A stretch of DNA of 64,000 nt from JAWOLE01 sp963815655 (GCA_963815655.1 CAWFHK010000001.1:1178001-1242000); one strand, 5' to 3'; positions 15,695 to 25,931 are shown, counted from the first letter of the stretch. Program-made: numbers and translations. The notes: generated by a model not told the origin, from the sequence alone.

Positions 15695-17208
15695 CGCTCG
15701 CGGGACGTCCTCTTCTCCTCGCCGTTTCCTGGGCCATGTTCGCCGGAGGCGCCGTGCCCGCGGCGCCGGCGCCAACGCCGACGCCGGTTGTCCTGCGCTG
15801 GGGCGGGGACGCGGAAGGAGGCGCTCCCTTTGTCGAGGCCGACCCGACGGACCCGGCGAAGGTCCGCGGCTTCGACGTCGAGGTCGCCGAGGCGATCGCG
15901 CGCGGCCTCGGCCGCGAGCCGCGGTTCGTGCAGGTCGCCTTTTCGTCGATCGATGCCTCGGTCGCGCGCGGCGATTTCGACATCGGCATGAGCGGCGTCG
16001 AGGACACGCCGGCGCGGCGCGCGATGCTCGCGGAGACCGTGCCCTACTTCGAGTTCCGCGAGGTCCTGACGGTGCGGGCGGGCGATCGGGGCCGCTCTGC
16101 GCGGCTGGACGACCTTCGCGGCAAGCGCGTGGGGACCCTCGCCGCGACGATCGCCTACGACATCCTCCTGGCGGGGCGCGCCCGGCACGGCTACGTCCCG
16201 GTCTCCTACGACGACGACGTGCACCCGTACACGGACCTGGCGGAGGGAAGGCTCGACGCGGTCCTTCTCGACAACATCATCGCGGCGCGCTCGGTGAAAA
16301 GGGTCGCGGGCCTCGCCATCGAGCCCGAGGCCGTCGCGACGGGCCGCTACGTCGGCGTTCTCGCCAGGGGCAACGCGGCCTTGCGCGACAGGATCAACGG
16401 GATTCTCGAGGACCGGATGCGCGACGGGACACTCGAGAGGATCTACAGGAAATGGGGGATCTGGGACGACTCCCAGGCGGAATTCTTCCGGACCGTTCGC
16501 GCGGGACGTCCTGCCGCGATGGCGGCGGTCGCGGCGCCGTCCGGTGGTTCCGCCCCGCCCTCGCCGTGGGACGCGGCGATCCGTTACATCCCGTCGCTTC
16601 TGCGGGCGGCTCTCATCACGCTGGCGCTCTCCTGCGCCGCGATGGCGCTCGCCGTCTTGCTGGGGATCGGCATCGCCGCGGGGCGCATCTACGGAGGGCT
16701 CTTCGTCCGAAGCGTCCTGACCGGGTACGTCGAGCTCGTGCGCGGCACGCCGGTGCTCCTCCAGCTCTTCGTCCTCTACTACGGCCTCTCCGCCGTCGTC
16801 CGGCTCCCCGCCTTCGCCGCGGCGCTCCTCGGCCTGGGATTGAACTACGCCGCCTACGAGAGCGAGATCTACCGGGGAGCCCTCGAGGCCGTTCCGCGCG
16901 TGCAGCTCGAAGCCGCGCGAACCCTCGGCCTGACCGAGTGGCTGATCCTGAGACTCGTCCGAGGCCCGCAGGCCTTCCGCCTGGCGCTCGCTCCGATGAC
17001 CAACGACTTCGTGGCGCTGCTCAAGGACTCCTCCCTCGTCTCGGTCATCACGGTCGTGGAGCTGACCAAGCAGACCGCCATCTTCGCGACGAACATCGGG
17101 AGCTGGGTCGTGCCCGGCGCGCTGTGCGCCGCGATCTACCTGGCGATGTCCCTCCCCCTGTCGCGGCTGGCCCGGCGGCTCGAGCGCCGGTGGAGCGCGG
17201 CCTCGTGA
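15691..17208 (+). CDS. Amino-acid ABC transporter: fused substrate-binding protein and permease
   Basis: 505 residues from GTG 15691. A signal/anchor helix (LLLAVSWAMFAGGAVPAA) is followed by a family 3 solute-binding domain (~residues 30-270: FDVEVAEAIARGLGREPRF, FDIGMSGVEDTPARR, LDDLRGKRVGTLAAT, LDAVLLDNIIA). After a Pro/Ala linker comes a HisM/GlnP-type permease (from ~residue 290) with the EAA loop AARTLGLTEWLILRLVRGPQA. Such fusions are known in some polar amino-acid importers and place the receptor on the outer face of the permease. The ATPase gene follows with a GTGA overlap at 17205-17208. The substrate class is inferred from the family only. Confidence 0.9.
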   Translation: MTLAGRPLLLAVSWAMFAGGAVPAAPAPTPTPVVLRWGGDAEGGAPFVEADPTDPAKVRGFDVEVAEAIARGLGREPRFVQVAFSSIDASVARGDFDIGMSGVEDTPARRAMLAETVPYFEFREVLTVRAGDRGRSARLDDLRGKRVGTLAATIAYDILLAGRARHGYVPVSYDDDVHPYTDLAEGRLDAVLLDNIIAARSVKRVAGLAIEPEAVATGRYVGVLARGNAALRDRINGILEDRMRDGTLERIYRKWGIWDDSQAEFFRTVRAGRPAAMAAVAAPSGGSAPPSPWDAAIRYIPSLLRAALITLALSCAAMALAVLLGIGIAAGRIYGGLFVRSVLTGYVELVRGTPVLLQLFVLYYGLSAVVRLPAFAAALLGLGLNYAAYESEIYRGALEAVPRVQLEAARTLGLTEWLILRLVRGPQAFRLALAPMTNDFVALLKDSSLVSVITVVELTKQTAIFATNIGSWVVPGALCAAIYLAMSLPLSRLARRLERRWSAAS

Positions 17209-17963
17209 GCGGGCTGCTGCGGATCGAGGGGCTCCGGCTCTCGCGATCCGCGCGCGACGTGCTGCGCGGGGTCTCGCTCCGCGTCGAGCGGGGGGAGTTC
17301 TGCGCGCTCATGGGCCTCTCCGGGTCCGGCAAGACGACCGCGCTCCGGGCGACCGCCGCCCTCGAAAGCTTCCAGGCGGGGAGCATCGAGGTGGACGGAT
17401 TCGCGCTGGCGCCGGGGCCCGTCCCTCCCGAGTCGCGGTTGCAGCCGCTGAGGCGAAGGGTCGGCATGGTCTTCCAGGCGCATGCCCTCTTCGAGCACCT
17501 GACCGCCGTGGAGAATGTCGTCCTGGCCCCGATCCGGGTTCTCGGCCACTCTCCCGGGGAAGCGGCGGAGCGCGCCCGCGTTCTTCTCGACTCTCTCGGC
17601 GTCGGAGGCCGCGCCGGCGCCTACCCGAGGGAGCTCTCCGGCGGAGAGGCCCAGCGCGTCGCGATCGCGCGCGCCCTCGCCATGGACCCTCCGCTCCTCC
17701 TGATGGACGAGCCGACCGCGGCGCTCGACCCGGCGCGGCGCGGCTCGCTCGGCGACGCGCTGAAGATGCTCGCCGGGCAGGGGCGCGGGCTCCTCGTCGC
17801 GACGCACGACACCGACTTCGCGCGCGATTTCGCCGAGCGCGTCGTCATCCTCGCGGAAGGGGTCGTCGCGGAGGAAGGACCGCCGGCCATCCTGGAGAAC
17901 CCGTCCCATCCCGCGACCCGGGCGCTCCTGGAACATCCCCGGAAGAGCCATCCCGCATTTTAG
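17205..17963 (+). CDS. Amino-acid ABC transporter ATP-binding protein
   Basis: 252 residues. Walker A is GLSGSGKTTALR, the Q-loop is MVFQAHALFEHLTAVENV, the ABC signature is ELSGGEAQRVAIARALAM, Walker B is LLLMDEPTAALDP and the switch histidine is in LLVATHDTDFA. It is closest to the GlnQ/HisP subgroup and is the motor for the fused binding protein/permease directly upstream. GTG 17205 overlaps the permease stop; GTG 17190 is an alternative five codons earlier. Its TAG stop at 17961-17963 is the first unit of an inverted 7-bp repeat array, which may serve as its transcript end. Confidence 0.92.
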   Translation: MSGLLRIEGLRLSRSARDVLRGVSLRVERGEFCALMGLSGSGKTTALRATAALESFQAGSIEVDGFALAPGPVPPESRLQPLRRRVGMVFQAHALFEHLTAVENVVLAPIRVLGHSPGEAAERARVLLDSLGVGGRAGAYPRELSGGEAQRVAIARALAMDPPLLLMDEPTAALDPARRGSLGDALKMLAGQGRGLLVATHDTDFARDFAERVVILAEGVVAEEGPPAILENPSHPATRALLEHPRKSHPAF

Positions 17964-18041
17964 ATTTTCGATTTCGGATTTTCGATTCCGAAGGGTGCCT
18001 CAATCCAAACTCTAAAAATCCAAAATCTGAAATCCAAAATC
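17961..18041. repeat. Inverted arrays of 7-bp tandem repeats (TCGATTT / AAATCCA)
   Basis: TAGATTT, TCGATTT, CGGATTT and TCGATTC run in exact 7-bp register at 17961-17988. AAATCCA, AAATCTG, AAATCCA and AAATC answer at 18016-18041. The element lies between convergent genes, supplies the TAG stop of the ABC gene and touches the stop of the S58 peptidase gene. It is AT-rich, unlike the genome average. Confidence 0.75.
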
Positions 18042-19185
18042 ACTTGCCCTTCGTGGCGAAGATCTCCCTCAGCCGGTCGATCGGGATCGCTTCGACGGTG
18101 TGGCCGTTCCCTGTCACCGTCGTGGCCTTGAGGAGGGAATTGTCGATCGCCTCCTCCACCGCCTCGACGGTCGCGAGAAACAGCGGGCCCATGAAATCGT
18201 TCTGCAGTTCCTCGACCTGCCTCGTCGGCCTCGCGGGAGCGTGCTCCTCCAGATTCTTCGTCGAAAACGCGATCACGAAGTCTCCCGAACCGTTGCCCAT
18301 GTACGAGCCGGCCCGCGCGAGGCCGAGGACGGCGCGGCGCGCGACCCGGTCGAGGTTCCTGGCGGACAGCGGGGCGTCCGTCGCGATCACGACCATGCAA
18401 GACCCGTCGCCCGGCGGCATCTTCGCGAGGTCATCCTTGAAATCGAAGCGCCCCAGAAGCTCGCCGACCCTCGCGCCGTCGATCGTCAGGATCCCGCCGA
18501 AGTTGGACTGGACGAGCGCGCCGACCGTGTAGCCGCCGAGCCTCCCCGGCAGAACGCGCGAAGAGGTGCCGATGCCCCCCTTCCATCCGAGCGCGCTCGT
18601 GCCGGTCCCCGCCCCGACGCTCCCCTCGAGGACGGCGCCCGGCGGAGCGGCCAGCGCGGCCTCGATCGCCGCCACGACGTCCTTGCCGGCGACCCGGCGC
18701 GCTCGGATGTCGTTCAGGTAGCCGTCGTTCGTCTCGCCGACGACCGCGTTGACCGATCGGACCTGCTCATTGCCGGGTTGGGCGAGCGTCCATCCCACGA
18801 CGGCGTCCAAGGCCGCCCCGACCGCGAGCGTGTTGGTCAGGACGATCGGCGTTTCGAGGTTGCCGAGCTCCCGCACCTGGAGGAAGCCCGCCGCCTTCCC
18901 GAAACCGTTTCCGACGAACACCGCCGCCGGGACCTTCTTCTGGAAGAGGTTCCCGCCATGCGGCAGGATCGCTGTGACGCCCGTCCGGATCGACTCCCCT
19001 TCCACGATGGTCCTGTGCCCCACCCGCACGCCCTCGACGTCCGTGATCGCATTCCACTTCCCGGTCGCCAGCACTCCCGGCTTGACCCCCAGCTCCCGGA
19101 TCCGCGGCCGCTCTTCTGCAAGCGCGAGCGAAGCGACGACAAGAAGCGACGCGACCGCCAGAGAACCTCGAAGCTCGATGCGCAT
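18040..19185 (-). CDS. P1/DmpA family (S58) aminopeptidase, exported
   Basis: 381 residues from the ATG at 19185. Residues 1-23 form a signal peptide (ending VVASLALAEE). The S58 fold is recognised by ITDVEGVRVGHRTI near the start, SVGAGTGTSALGWKGGIGTSS in the middle and PPGDGSCMVVIATDAPLS, where self-cleavage before S262 would create the N-terminal nucleophile. Downstream conserved segments are ARAGSYMGNGSGDFVIAFST and the final catalytic-core helix. DmpA-type enzymes remove N-terminal residues from peptides and D- or beta-amino acid amides. Together with the S9 peptidase just upstream it suggests a peptide-scavenging pair, although a 30-bp repeat lies between the two genes. Confidence 0.88.
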   Translation of the reverse strand: MRIELRGSLAVASLLVVASLALAEERPRIRELGVKPGVLATGKWNAITDVEGVRVGHRTIVEGESIRTGVTAILPHGGNLFQKKVPAAVFVGNGFGKAAGFLQVRELGNLETPIVLTNTLAVGAALDAVVGWTLAQPGNEQVRSVNAVVGETNDGYLNDIRARRVAGKDVVAAIEAALAAPPGAVLEGSVGAGTGTSALGWKGGIGTSSRVLPGRLGGYTVGALVQSNFGGILTIDGARVGELLGRFDFKDDLAKMPPGDGSCMVVIATDAPLSARNLDRVARRAVLGLARAGSYMGNGSGDFVIAFSTKNLEEHAPARPTRQVEELQNDFMGPLFLATVEAVEEAIDNSLLKATTVTGNGHTVEAIPIDRLREIFATKGK

Positions 19186-19187
19186 CT

Positions 19188-19214
19188 CCCAGTCCCCCAG
19201 TCCCCCCAGTCTCA
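19188..19214. repeat. Short tandem repeat (CAGTCCCC type)
   Basis: Three copies of CAGTCCCC-like units with 8-9 bp spacing fill the gap between the S9 and S58 peptidase genes. The same unit type recurs at 44764-44795 in the 3' end of nuoM. Confidence 0.55.
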
Positions 19215-19215
19215 A

Positions 19216-21252
19216 CTAGTGCCCCGCCTCCTCGTACCCGATCTCGTAAGGCGGCGGCTCCCCTCCCGGCCCCTTCAGGTAATGCTCCATCCAGCGGATC
19301 GCCCTCAGGTTGTAGTCGAGGCGGTGCGCCGCGAAACGGTTGCCGTGCCCTTCGCCGGGATAGAGCACCAGGCGCACGGGAGCCTTCCCCTCCTGCTTCA
19401 GGTAACGGTAGAGGACGAGCGACTGGCTCGGATGGACGCGCGGGTCTTCCTTGCCGTCCAGGATCAGCAGGGGCGTGCGGGACCTGTCGGCATAGGTGAT
19501 CGGGCTGCGCTCGAGCATGAGCTTCCAGTCTTCCCAGGGCCAGCGGAGCGCGTGAACGAGGAACTCCTCCATCGGGATGTCGGTCGTGCCCGCCTTACTG
19601 ACGAGGTCGCTGATGCCGACGAACATCACTCCCGCGGCGAAACGGTCGGAGTAGCGCGTCGAGCACCAGGCCGTCGCGTACCCGCCATAGGAGCCGCCGG
19701 TGACGCCGACCTTCGCGCGGTCCGCGACGCCGGCCGCCACGAGATGATCCACGGCGTCCACGAGGTCGTCGAACTCCTTGCCGGCCGGGTCCCCCTGCCC
19801 CATCTTCGAGAACGCGACGCCGCGCCCGGTCGAGCCGCGGTAGTTGGGATAGAAGACCGCGAAACCGCGCGCCGCCGCGACCTGGCCCGGCTCCGAGTAG
19901 CTCGTCAGCCAGCCGTTGCGGTAGTGGCCCTCCGGCCCGCCGTGCACGGCCAGGATCAACGGGGCGCGCTCCCCCTTCTTCGCGTCCAGCGGGTGAATCA
20001 GGAGCCCCTCGAGGGCGAGTCCGTCGCGCGCCTTGAACTTCACGACTTCCTGCGCCGCCAGGCGCATGGCGGAGAGCCAGGGGTTGCTCGTCGTCAGGCG
20101 CCGCGGCGCGCGCTCGGACAGCGCCCACATGAAGACCTCGGAGGGATGCGCCGGGGTCTGCGCGGCCATCGCGACGACTTTTCCGTCGCGGGAGAGATCG
20201 AAGGCCCCGAGCGCGACGCTCATGGCGCGCTTGCTCGCGCGGCCCGGGTGGTCCATCGAGACCTCGCCCAGGACCGTCTCGACGCCTTCGTCGCCGTGGA
20301 AGAGGAGCGTTCCGGCGTCGCGCCAGGCGGCCTGAGCGACATGGCCTTCGTAGCCGGGAAGCAGATCCCGCGGCGTGCCTCCCCCCGACGGCGCGACCAT
20401 CAGCCGGCCCGCGGAGGGATCGTTCTTGTCCGCGCCGGCGATGTACGCCAGGTTCTTCCCGTCCGGGCTCCACGCGATCCGGCCGAGCTTGCCCGGGTTC
20501 TCGATCCGCGCGACGAGCTTGCCGGAGTCCGGGTCCACGATCGCGATCCGGCGGTTCATGTAGCCGTCGTCCACGAGCGACGTCGGCGCGAGCGCCACGG
20601 CCAGGAGGTTTCCAGCGGGACTCCAATGCAGCTCCGAGGCCGAGCCCGGGACCTCGAGCGCAACGGGCTTCGCGCCGCCCGGCTCGAGGCTTCCCACCCA
20701 GATCCGGACTGGCCGCGCGCTCTCCTCGTACACCTGCTGGTTGAAGCCCTCCTTCTCCAGCTCCCTCTGTTTCCGCGTCGGCGCGTCGCTCGCGAGGAAG
20801 GCGAGGCGCTTCCCGTCGGGCGAAAAACTGGAGGAGGTGATGTCGGAGTCGTGGCAGAGGATCCGCCGCGCCTCGCCGCCGTCGGCCGGGATGGCGTAGA
20901 GGCAGCGGTGCTCGTCCTTCCCGCGCCTGGCGAGGAACGTGATCTCCCTCCCGTCCTTCGACCAGGCGACGCCGGACACGTCGACCGCCCCGGTGACGAA
21001 GGGGCGCGACGTCCCGTCCCGTTCGACGACGTGCAGCTCCGCCCGGGCGGGGCCGTCCTCCTCGTCGAAGGGGCGCCGCGGCACCGAGAGCGTGTAGGCG
21101 ACCCGCGAGCCGTCCGGCGAGGCGGCGACGGCCGCCACGCTTCGGATCCTCGCGACGTCGAAGGGCGTCAGCGTGTCCGACGCTGCGAGCGGCCACGCGG
21201 CCAGGGAGAGAAGCAGCGTGAAACGGACGAGGCGCAACCAGGAGAGGTGCAT
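19216..21252 (-). CDS. S9 family prolyl oligopeptidase/acylaminoacyl peptidase, secreted
   Basis: 678 residues from the ATG at 21252, which is preceded by a GGAGG ribosome binding site and starts a signal peptide (MHLSWLRLVRFTLLLSLAAWPLAAS). Residues ~30-400 form a beta-propeller with repeated SPDG blocks (AASPDGSRVAYTL, SFSPDGKRLAFLA, AWSPDGKNLAYIA). The C-terminal alpha/beta hydrolase has GVTGGSYGGYATA (S521), LDGKEDPRV (D603) and GEGHGNR (H636). The propeller filters access, so short peptides are the likely substrates. The gene is followed on the same strand by the S58 aminopeptidase; ThiD is divergent. Confidence 0.93.
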   Translation of the reverse strand: MHLSWLRLVRFTLLLSLAAWPLAASDTLTPFDVARIRSVAAVAASPDGSRVAYTLSVPRRPFDEEDGPARAELHVVERDGTSRPFVTGAVDVSGVAWSKDGREITFLARRGKDEHRCLYAIPADGGEARRILCHDSDITSSSFSPDGKRLAFLASDAPTRKQRELEKEGFNQQVYEESARPVRIWVGSLEPGGAKPVALEVPGSASELHWSPAGNLLAVALAPTSLVDDGYMNRRIAIVDPDSGKLVARIENPGKLGRIAWSPDGKNLAYIAGADKNDPSAGRLMVAPSGGGTPRDLLPGYEGHVAQAAWRDAGTLLFHGDEGVETVLGEVSMDHPGRASKRAMSVALGAFDLSRDGKVVAMAAQTPAHPSEVFMWALSERAPRRLTTSNPWLSAMRLAAQEVVKFKARDGLALEGLLIHPLDAKKGERAPLILAVHGGPEGHYRNGWLTSYSEPGQVAAARGFAVFYPNYRGSTGRGVAFSKMGQGDPAGKEFDDLVDAVDHLVAAGVADRAKVGVTGGSYGGYATAWCSTRYSDRFAAGVMFVGISDLVSKAGTTDIPMEEFLVHALRWPWEDWKLMLERSPITYADRSRTPLLILDGKEDPRVHPSQSLVLYRYLKQEGKAPVRLVLYPGEGHGNRFAAHRLDYNLRAIRWMEHYLKGPGGEPPPYEIGYEEAGH

Positions 21253-21489
21253 GTCGAGTCCTCCGGAGAAATGTTCGCCTATTCTTTCATGCGGTTCCCG
21301 GGAAGGACCGCCTCCCCTCCCGTCTCGGGAGCGATCCGAGTCCGGGCAAAGCCGGAGGAGCCTCAGGGCTTCTCCTCCGGCGAACCGGCGCCGATCGCGT
21401 CCCACCACTCGCAGCCCTGCGGCTCATCCTGTGTCTCTGACGTCTTCCCGCCGAACACGAAACGGACTCCCGTCCGCTGAAAGCGGGGC

Positions 21490-21495
21490 TATCCT
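21490..21495 (+). promoter_or_regulatory. -10-like element (TATCCT) of thiD
   Basis: TATCCT ends 13 nt before the ATG at 21509, implying a leader of only a few nucleotides. No Shine-Dalgarno sequence lies in between. The rest of 21253-21489, between the divergent S9 gene and thiD, shows no other recognised signal. Confidence 0.35.
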
Positions 21496-21508
21496 TCCCA
21501 GCTGTCCC

Positions 21509-22356
<848 letters not shown>

Positions 22357-22357
<1 letters not shown>

Positions 22358-23175
22358 TGGCAAGGACCCGCGGAGACAGACACGCGACGGGCGCCTGGGC
22401 TCGCAGGGCAATCCTGGCGAGCCTCTGCGCGATCGCGGCCGCGTGCGCGACCTCGGAAGCGGACTCCTTCGCGCGGATGGACGCCCGGGGGCGCAATCTC
22501 ATCGACCGGCAGCGGTGGGAGGAGGCCCTGGCCGTCTCGCAGGCCGCCCTCGCGAAGTGCGACCAGACGGAATCCTGCCGCAAGGACCCGCGGTACCAGG
22601 GTTCGTTCCACAACACGATCGGGGAGGCGGAGGAGCACCTGGGCCGGCGCGCCGAGGCGATGCAGAGCTACCGCGCCGCCTTCTACTCCTACCCGCTCTA
22701 CTTCACCGAGAACTACTTCCGGATGCTCCGGGACGCCGGGATGTACCGGCAGCTCCGCCGCGAGATCGACGTCAAGCTCGCGAGCAACGACGACGCCTAC
22801 CGCAGCGCGACCGCGCTCTGGCTTCCCAACGAGTCCTCCGCCTGCGGCGGACGATGGGTCCCCGGCAACTACGGCTGGCTTCTCCGACCGAAATCCGGCG
22901 GCGTCCTCTCCGGAAGAGTGGTCGTGTCGCAGTCGGGATGCGTGGTGACCGCCGACTTCGTGCCGCCGGAAGGACACCCCACCGCAAGCCCGCTGCGCCT
23001 GCGCGCGGACGTCGGCACCGGGGTCGCCATTCTCCAGTACGGCCTGCCGTGCATGACCTCCGACCGCGGGAAGCTCGTCCTGGACAAGAACGGCTTTTCC
23101 ATCAGTCCCGACCGGACGGCCGCGATCGCCGGCTGTCCCCAGGTGCCCTACGCGATCCAGTTCGTGAGGGACTGA
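22357..23175 (+). CDS. Lipoprotein with a TPR-like helical region, unknown function
   Basis: 272 residues. A signal sequence ends in a lipobox, CAIAAAC at ~residues 26-32, so the mature protein should be anchored by a lipidated cysteine. Residues ~45-135 form helical pairs of TPR type (WEEALAVSQAALAKCDQ and RAEAMQSYRAAFYSYPLYF). The C-terminal ~110 residues are beta-rich with paired cysteines (SACGGRWVPGNYGW, SQSGCVVTADFV, YGLPCMTSDRG). I do not recognise that domain. The start overlaps the thiD stop by one base, but a functional tie to thiamine is unlikely. Confidence 0.7.
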
Positions 23176-23212
23176 GCCGAGAGGCCGTACCCGAGGCCTC
23201 GCCTCCGGATGT

Positions 23213-23218
23213 TAGAAT
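23213..23218 (+). promoter_or_regulatory. -10-like element (TAGAAT) before the secreted protein gene
   Basis: TAGAAT lies 76 nt upstream of the ATG at 23295, in a 119-bp gap after the lipoprotein gene. The leader is purine-rich near the start codon. Confidence 0.35.
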
Positions 23219-23294
23219 GCCCCCTTCGGAACGGAACCCGGATCTGTCAAACCGTGGGACAAGATGAGATGAAAAGAGCGAAAAAAAGGGCCGC

Positions 23295-25931
23295 ATGAGA
23301 AGAGGTCTGCCTTTCGCGCTGCTCCTCCTTCTCCCCGCGGTCCTGGCGGCGCAGAGCGTTACGGTCGACACCGGCGGAATCGTGGGGATCACCGGAGTCC
23401 CGCCGATCTACAGCGGACCCTACGTTCTGCAACAGACGGAGTTCGGGTTCTTCTGGCTCGACAGCGCCGCGCTCGCGGGCGGGCACATCCAGGCCGTTTC
23501 CAAGTGCTCCGGCGGCCTTCCCCCCTCCGACACCGGATACTACGTCCTGGCCGACTGCAATACGATCACGAACATCTCGGCATCGGGCAGCCACGCGCTG
23601 GTTCGAATGGTCTCGGGGCAGTGCATCGCCCAGAGCTACGGCTGCGGGGGACTCCGGGACGACGGCCACTCGCGGTTCACTTTCGGCCTCGGGACCTGGG
23701 AGTACGAGGGCGACCTCGGCGAGATCCCCGATTCGACGCAGACGACCGACCCGCTGGGCAGGACATGGAGCATCCAGCCGACCGACTCCACCCTGCGCCA
23801 TTTCGTCTGGCAATCGAGCGGCATCCCGAGCTCGCCCCCGTTTGCCGACGCCCTCGGCACGAACCTCTCGGCCGGCGCGCGCGGTGACGGCGCCAATTAC
23901 TACGGTGACCGCTGGCAGCTCAAGGACATTTCCTCGGGCGCGACATCGGTCTTCTGGGATTTCAACTATGTGAGCTCCTTCGCCGCGGACGAAACCGGGA
24001 CCAAGGCCGAGGAGGGAACGGTGACCGGTTACTTCCCCTGCGACCCCAACGGCGTCGTGGCCGGGAACATCCGCTCGGGAGCGAACTGCCGCCAGAGCCT
24101 CGGACTGGCCAGTCCGCCCGCCTCCGGGAGCTACCGTTTCGCGCTCCGGAGCGCGAACTCTTTCGGCACGAGCACGAACACCTACATCTCCGCCGCTCTC
24201 CCGGTCTCCTGCCCGCAGGCCGCGATCGCGGGGTACTCGGGCTTCGCCGGAACCTGCTCGAAGGCCGGCGGCACGCTGACCCTCCCCACGGGAGCCAACG
24301 CGGACGCCAGCGGTTCGAAGGGGAACGTCTCCGAGGCGTCGTTCGGCTGGTCGTTCAACCTTCCCTCCGGGCCGCCGGCGAACACGTCGGGGGTGATCGT
24401 CCCGGTGCCCAACGGCGCCGTCGGATTCACGCTGGTGATCACGTTCCCCGGCGGCTATCAGGCGACCGCCTCGGGAGCCGTCTCGCTCACTTCGAGTCTC
24501 GTCGCGGCCTTTTCGACGCCGAACCCCGTCGTCCGGTCGAGCCCGTTCCTCGTGTCCAACGAGATGGTGAAAGCGCCGACGACGACGCTCGGTTCGGTCG
24601 ACTCCCTGATCGTTCCCGGAGCATGCGGAGCGCCGCCGGCGGTGCCGCCCAACCCTCTGGCGGCTTCCTTCCTGGCGGCCGGGGGCCTCGCCTCCGTGAC
24701 GGCCCCGAGCCTGGCGGGCAGTTATTGCATCTCCCTCAAGTACAACTACACCGAGGGCGGCGCTCCCGCCTCGCAGACCGTCTCGCATCCGCTGACCGTG
24801 ATCGACTGGATCGCGAACCCGTCCATCGGCGTCTACCTCGACGCCTCCCGGACGCAGGCGGCGGCTTTCTTCGCCGGGACCTACTACCTGTCGGCGGGAA
24901 CGACGTACTACCTCTTCGATGAAGAACCGGCGCCGCCGCCGGGCACGCCCTTCCCCGGCGCGCAATGGTCCCTCGGCTCCCCCTCCGGAGACACGACGCT
25001 CGGAAGCACGGCGACGCAGGTCCTGGGCCCCATGCATTTCTCGCTGGGGTGCTCTACCGGCTGCTTGTTGAAGCTCGCCGTCGGCGCCGCGACACGGCAG
25101 GTCGCGGTCAATGTCGCGACCTGCACGCCGAGCGCGACGACGCTCTGCTTGAACGGCGGGCGCTTCAACGTCGGCGTGACCTGGATGACGTCGGACGGCA
25201 GCTCGGGAGCGGGCCGCGCGGTCGCCGTGACGGGCGACACCGGCTACTTCTGGTTCTTCACCTCCGGCAATGTCGAGATGATCGTGAAGGTCGTGGACGG
25301 CCGCGCGGTCAACTCGCGTTTCTGGGTCTTCGCCGGGGGACTGACGGACGTGGATGTCGCGATGACGGTCCTGGACGCCCAGACCGGACTCTCCAAGACC
25401 TACCACAACCCTCAGGGCCACCCGTTCCAGCCGATTCAGGACACGGGCACGTTCCTCGCGTCCGCCGTCTTCGATCCAGGGGCAGAGGCGGCGAATCTCC
25501 CCTCAGCCGCCGCGCGGCCGGCGCAGTCCGAACACCCGGGACCGGGGCTCCCACTCGCCCGTCCCTCCGCGGTTGACGCCCCCTGCGTCGTCAACGCGAC
25601 GACGCTCTGCTTGAACAGCGGCCGTTTCAAGGTGCAGACCCAATGGACGACAGCGGCGGGCGCCACGGGCTCGGGCCAGGCCGCTTCCCTGACGGGCGAT
25701 ACCGGCTACTTCTGGTTCTTCAGCCCCAACAACGTGGAGATGGTCATCAAGGTCGTCAACGGATGCGCCGTGAACGCCAGCTACTGGACCTTCGCCGGCG
25801 GGCTGACCGACGTCCGCGTCGTCACGTCCGTCACCGATACCCAGACCGGCGCGACGACGACCTACACCAATCCACTCGGCACCGCTTTCCAGCCCATCCA
25901 GGACACTTCCGCCTTCCCGTCCTGCCCCTAA
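23295..25931 (+). CDS. Large secreted protein with two C-terminal CLNxGRF/GDTGYFWFF domains
   Basis: 878 residues with a signal peptide (MRRGLPFALLLLLPAVLAAQS). The first ~600 residues are beta-rich, contain scattered cysteines and include Ig-like stretches. The C-terminus holds two copies of a ~105-residue domain: copy 1 starts TTLCLNGGRFNVGVTWMT and has TGDTGYFWFFTSGNVEMIVKV, then FWVFAGGLTDVDV; copy 2 starts TTLCLNSGRFKVQTQWTT and has TGDTGYFWFFSPNNVEMVIKV, then YWTFAGGLTDVRV. Both end in an [F]QPIQDT.[T/A]F block. I associate this domain with secreted acidobacterial proteins, but its function is unknown. A ~50-residue Pro/Ala linker joins the copies. The gene converges with another secreted-protein gene. 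Confidence 0.75.
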   Translation: MRRGLPFALLLLLPAVLAAQSVTVDTGGIVGITGVPPIYSGPYVLQQTEFGFFWLDSAALAGGHIQAVSKCSGGLPPSDTGYYVLADCNTITNISASGSHALVRMVSGQCIAQSYGCGGLRDDGHSRFTFGLGTWEYEGDLGEIPDSTQTTDPLGRTWSIQPTDSTLRHFVWQSSGIPSSPPFADALGTNLSAGARGDGANYYGDRWQLKDISSGATSVFWDFNYVSSFAADETGTKAEEGTVTGYFPCDPNGVVAGNIRSGANCRQSLGLASPPASGSYRFALRSANSFGTSTNTYISAALPVSCPQAAIAGYSGFAGTCSKAGGTLTLPTGANADASGSKGNVSEASFGWSFNLPSGPPANTSGVIVPVPNGAVGFTLVITFPGGYQATASGAVSLTSSLVAAFSTPNPVVRSSPFLVSNEMVKAPTTTLGSVDSLIVPGACGAPPAVPPNPLAASFLAAGGLASVTAPSLAGSYCISLKYNYTEGGAPASQTVSHPLTVIDWIANPSIGVYLDASRTQAAAFFAGTYYLSAGTTYYLFDEEPAPPPGTPFPGAQWSLGSPSGDTTLGSTATQVLGPMHFSLGCSTGCLLKLAVGAATRQVAVNVATCTPSATTLCLNGGRFNVGVTWMTSDGSSGAGRAVAVTGDTGYFWFFTSGNVEMIVKVVDGRAVNSRFWVFAGGLTDVDVAMTVLDAQTGLSKTYHNPQGHPFQPIQDTGTFLASAVFDPGAEAANLPSAAARPAQSEHPGPGLPLARPSAVDAPCVVNATTLCLNSGRFKVQTQWTTAAGATGSGQAASLTGDTGYFWFFSPNNVEMVIKVVNGCAVNASYWTFAGGLTDVRVVTSVTDTQTGATTTYTNPLGTAFQPIQDTSAFPSCP

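Noticed and set aside
18100..21480. Very long plus-strand ORF (over 1100 codons) opposite the S58 and S9 peptidase genes
   Set aside because: Composition is that of a GC-rich antisense frame (Arg, Asp, Pro, His); both minus-strand genes have clear catalytic motifs.
21253..21508. TPP riboswitch before thiD
   Set aside because: No conserved THI-box core was seen, and a -10-like box lies only 13 nt before the thiD start, leaving no room for a leader.
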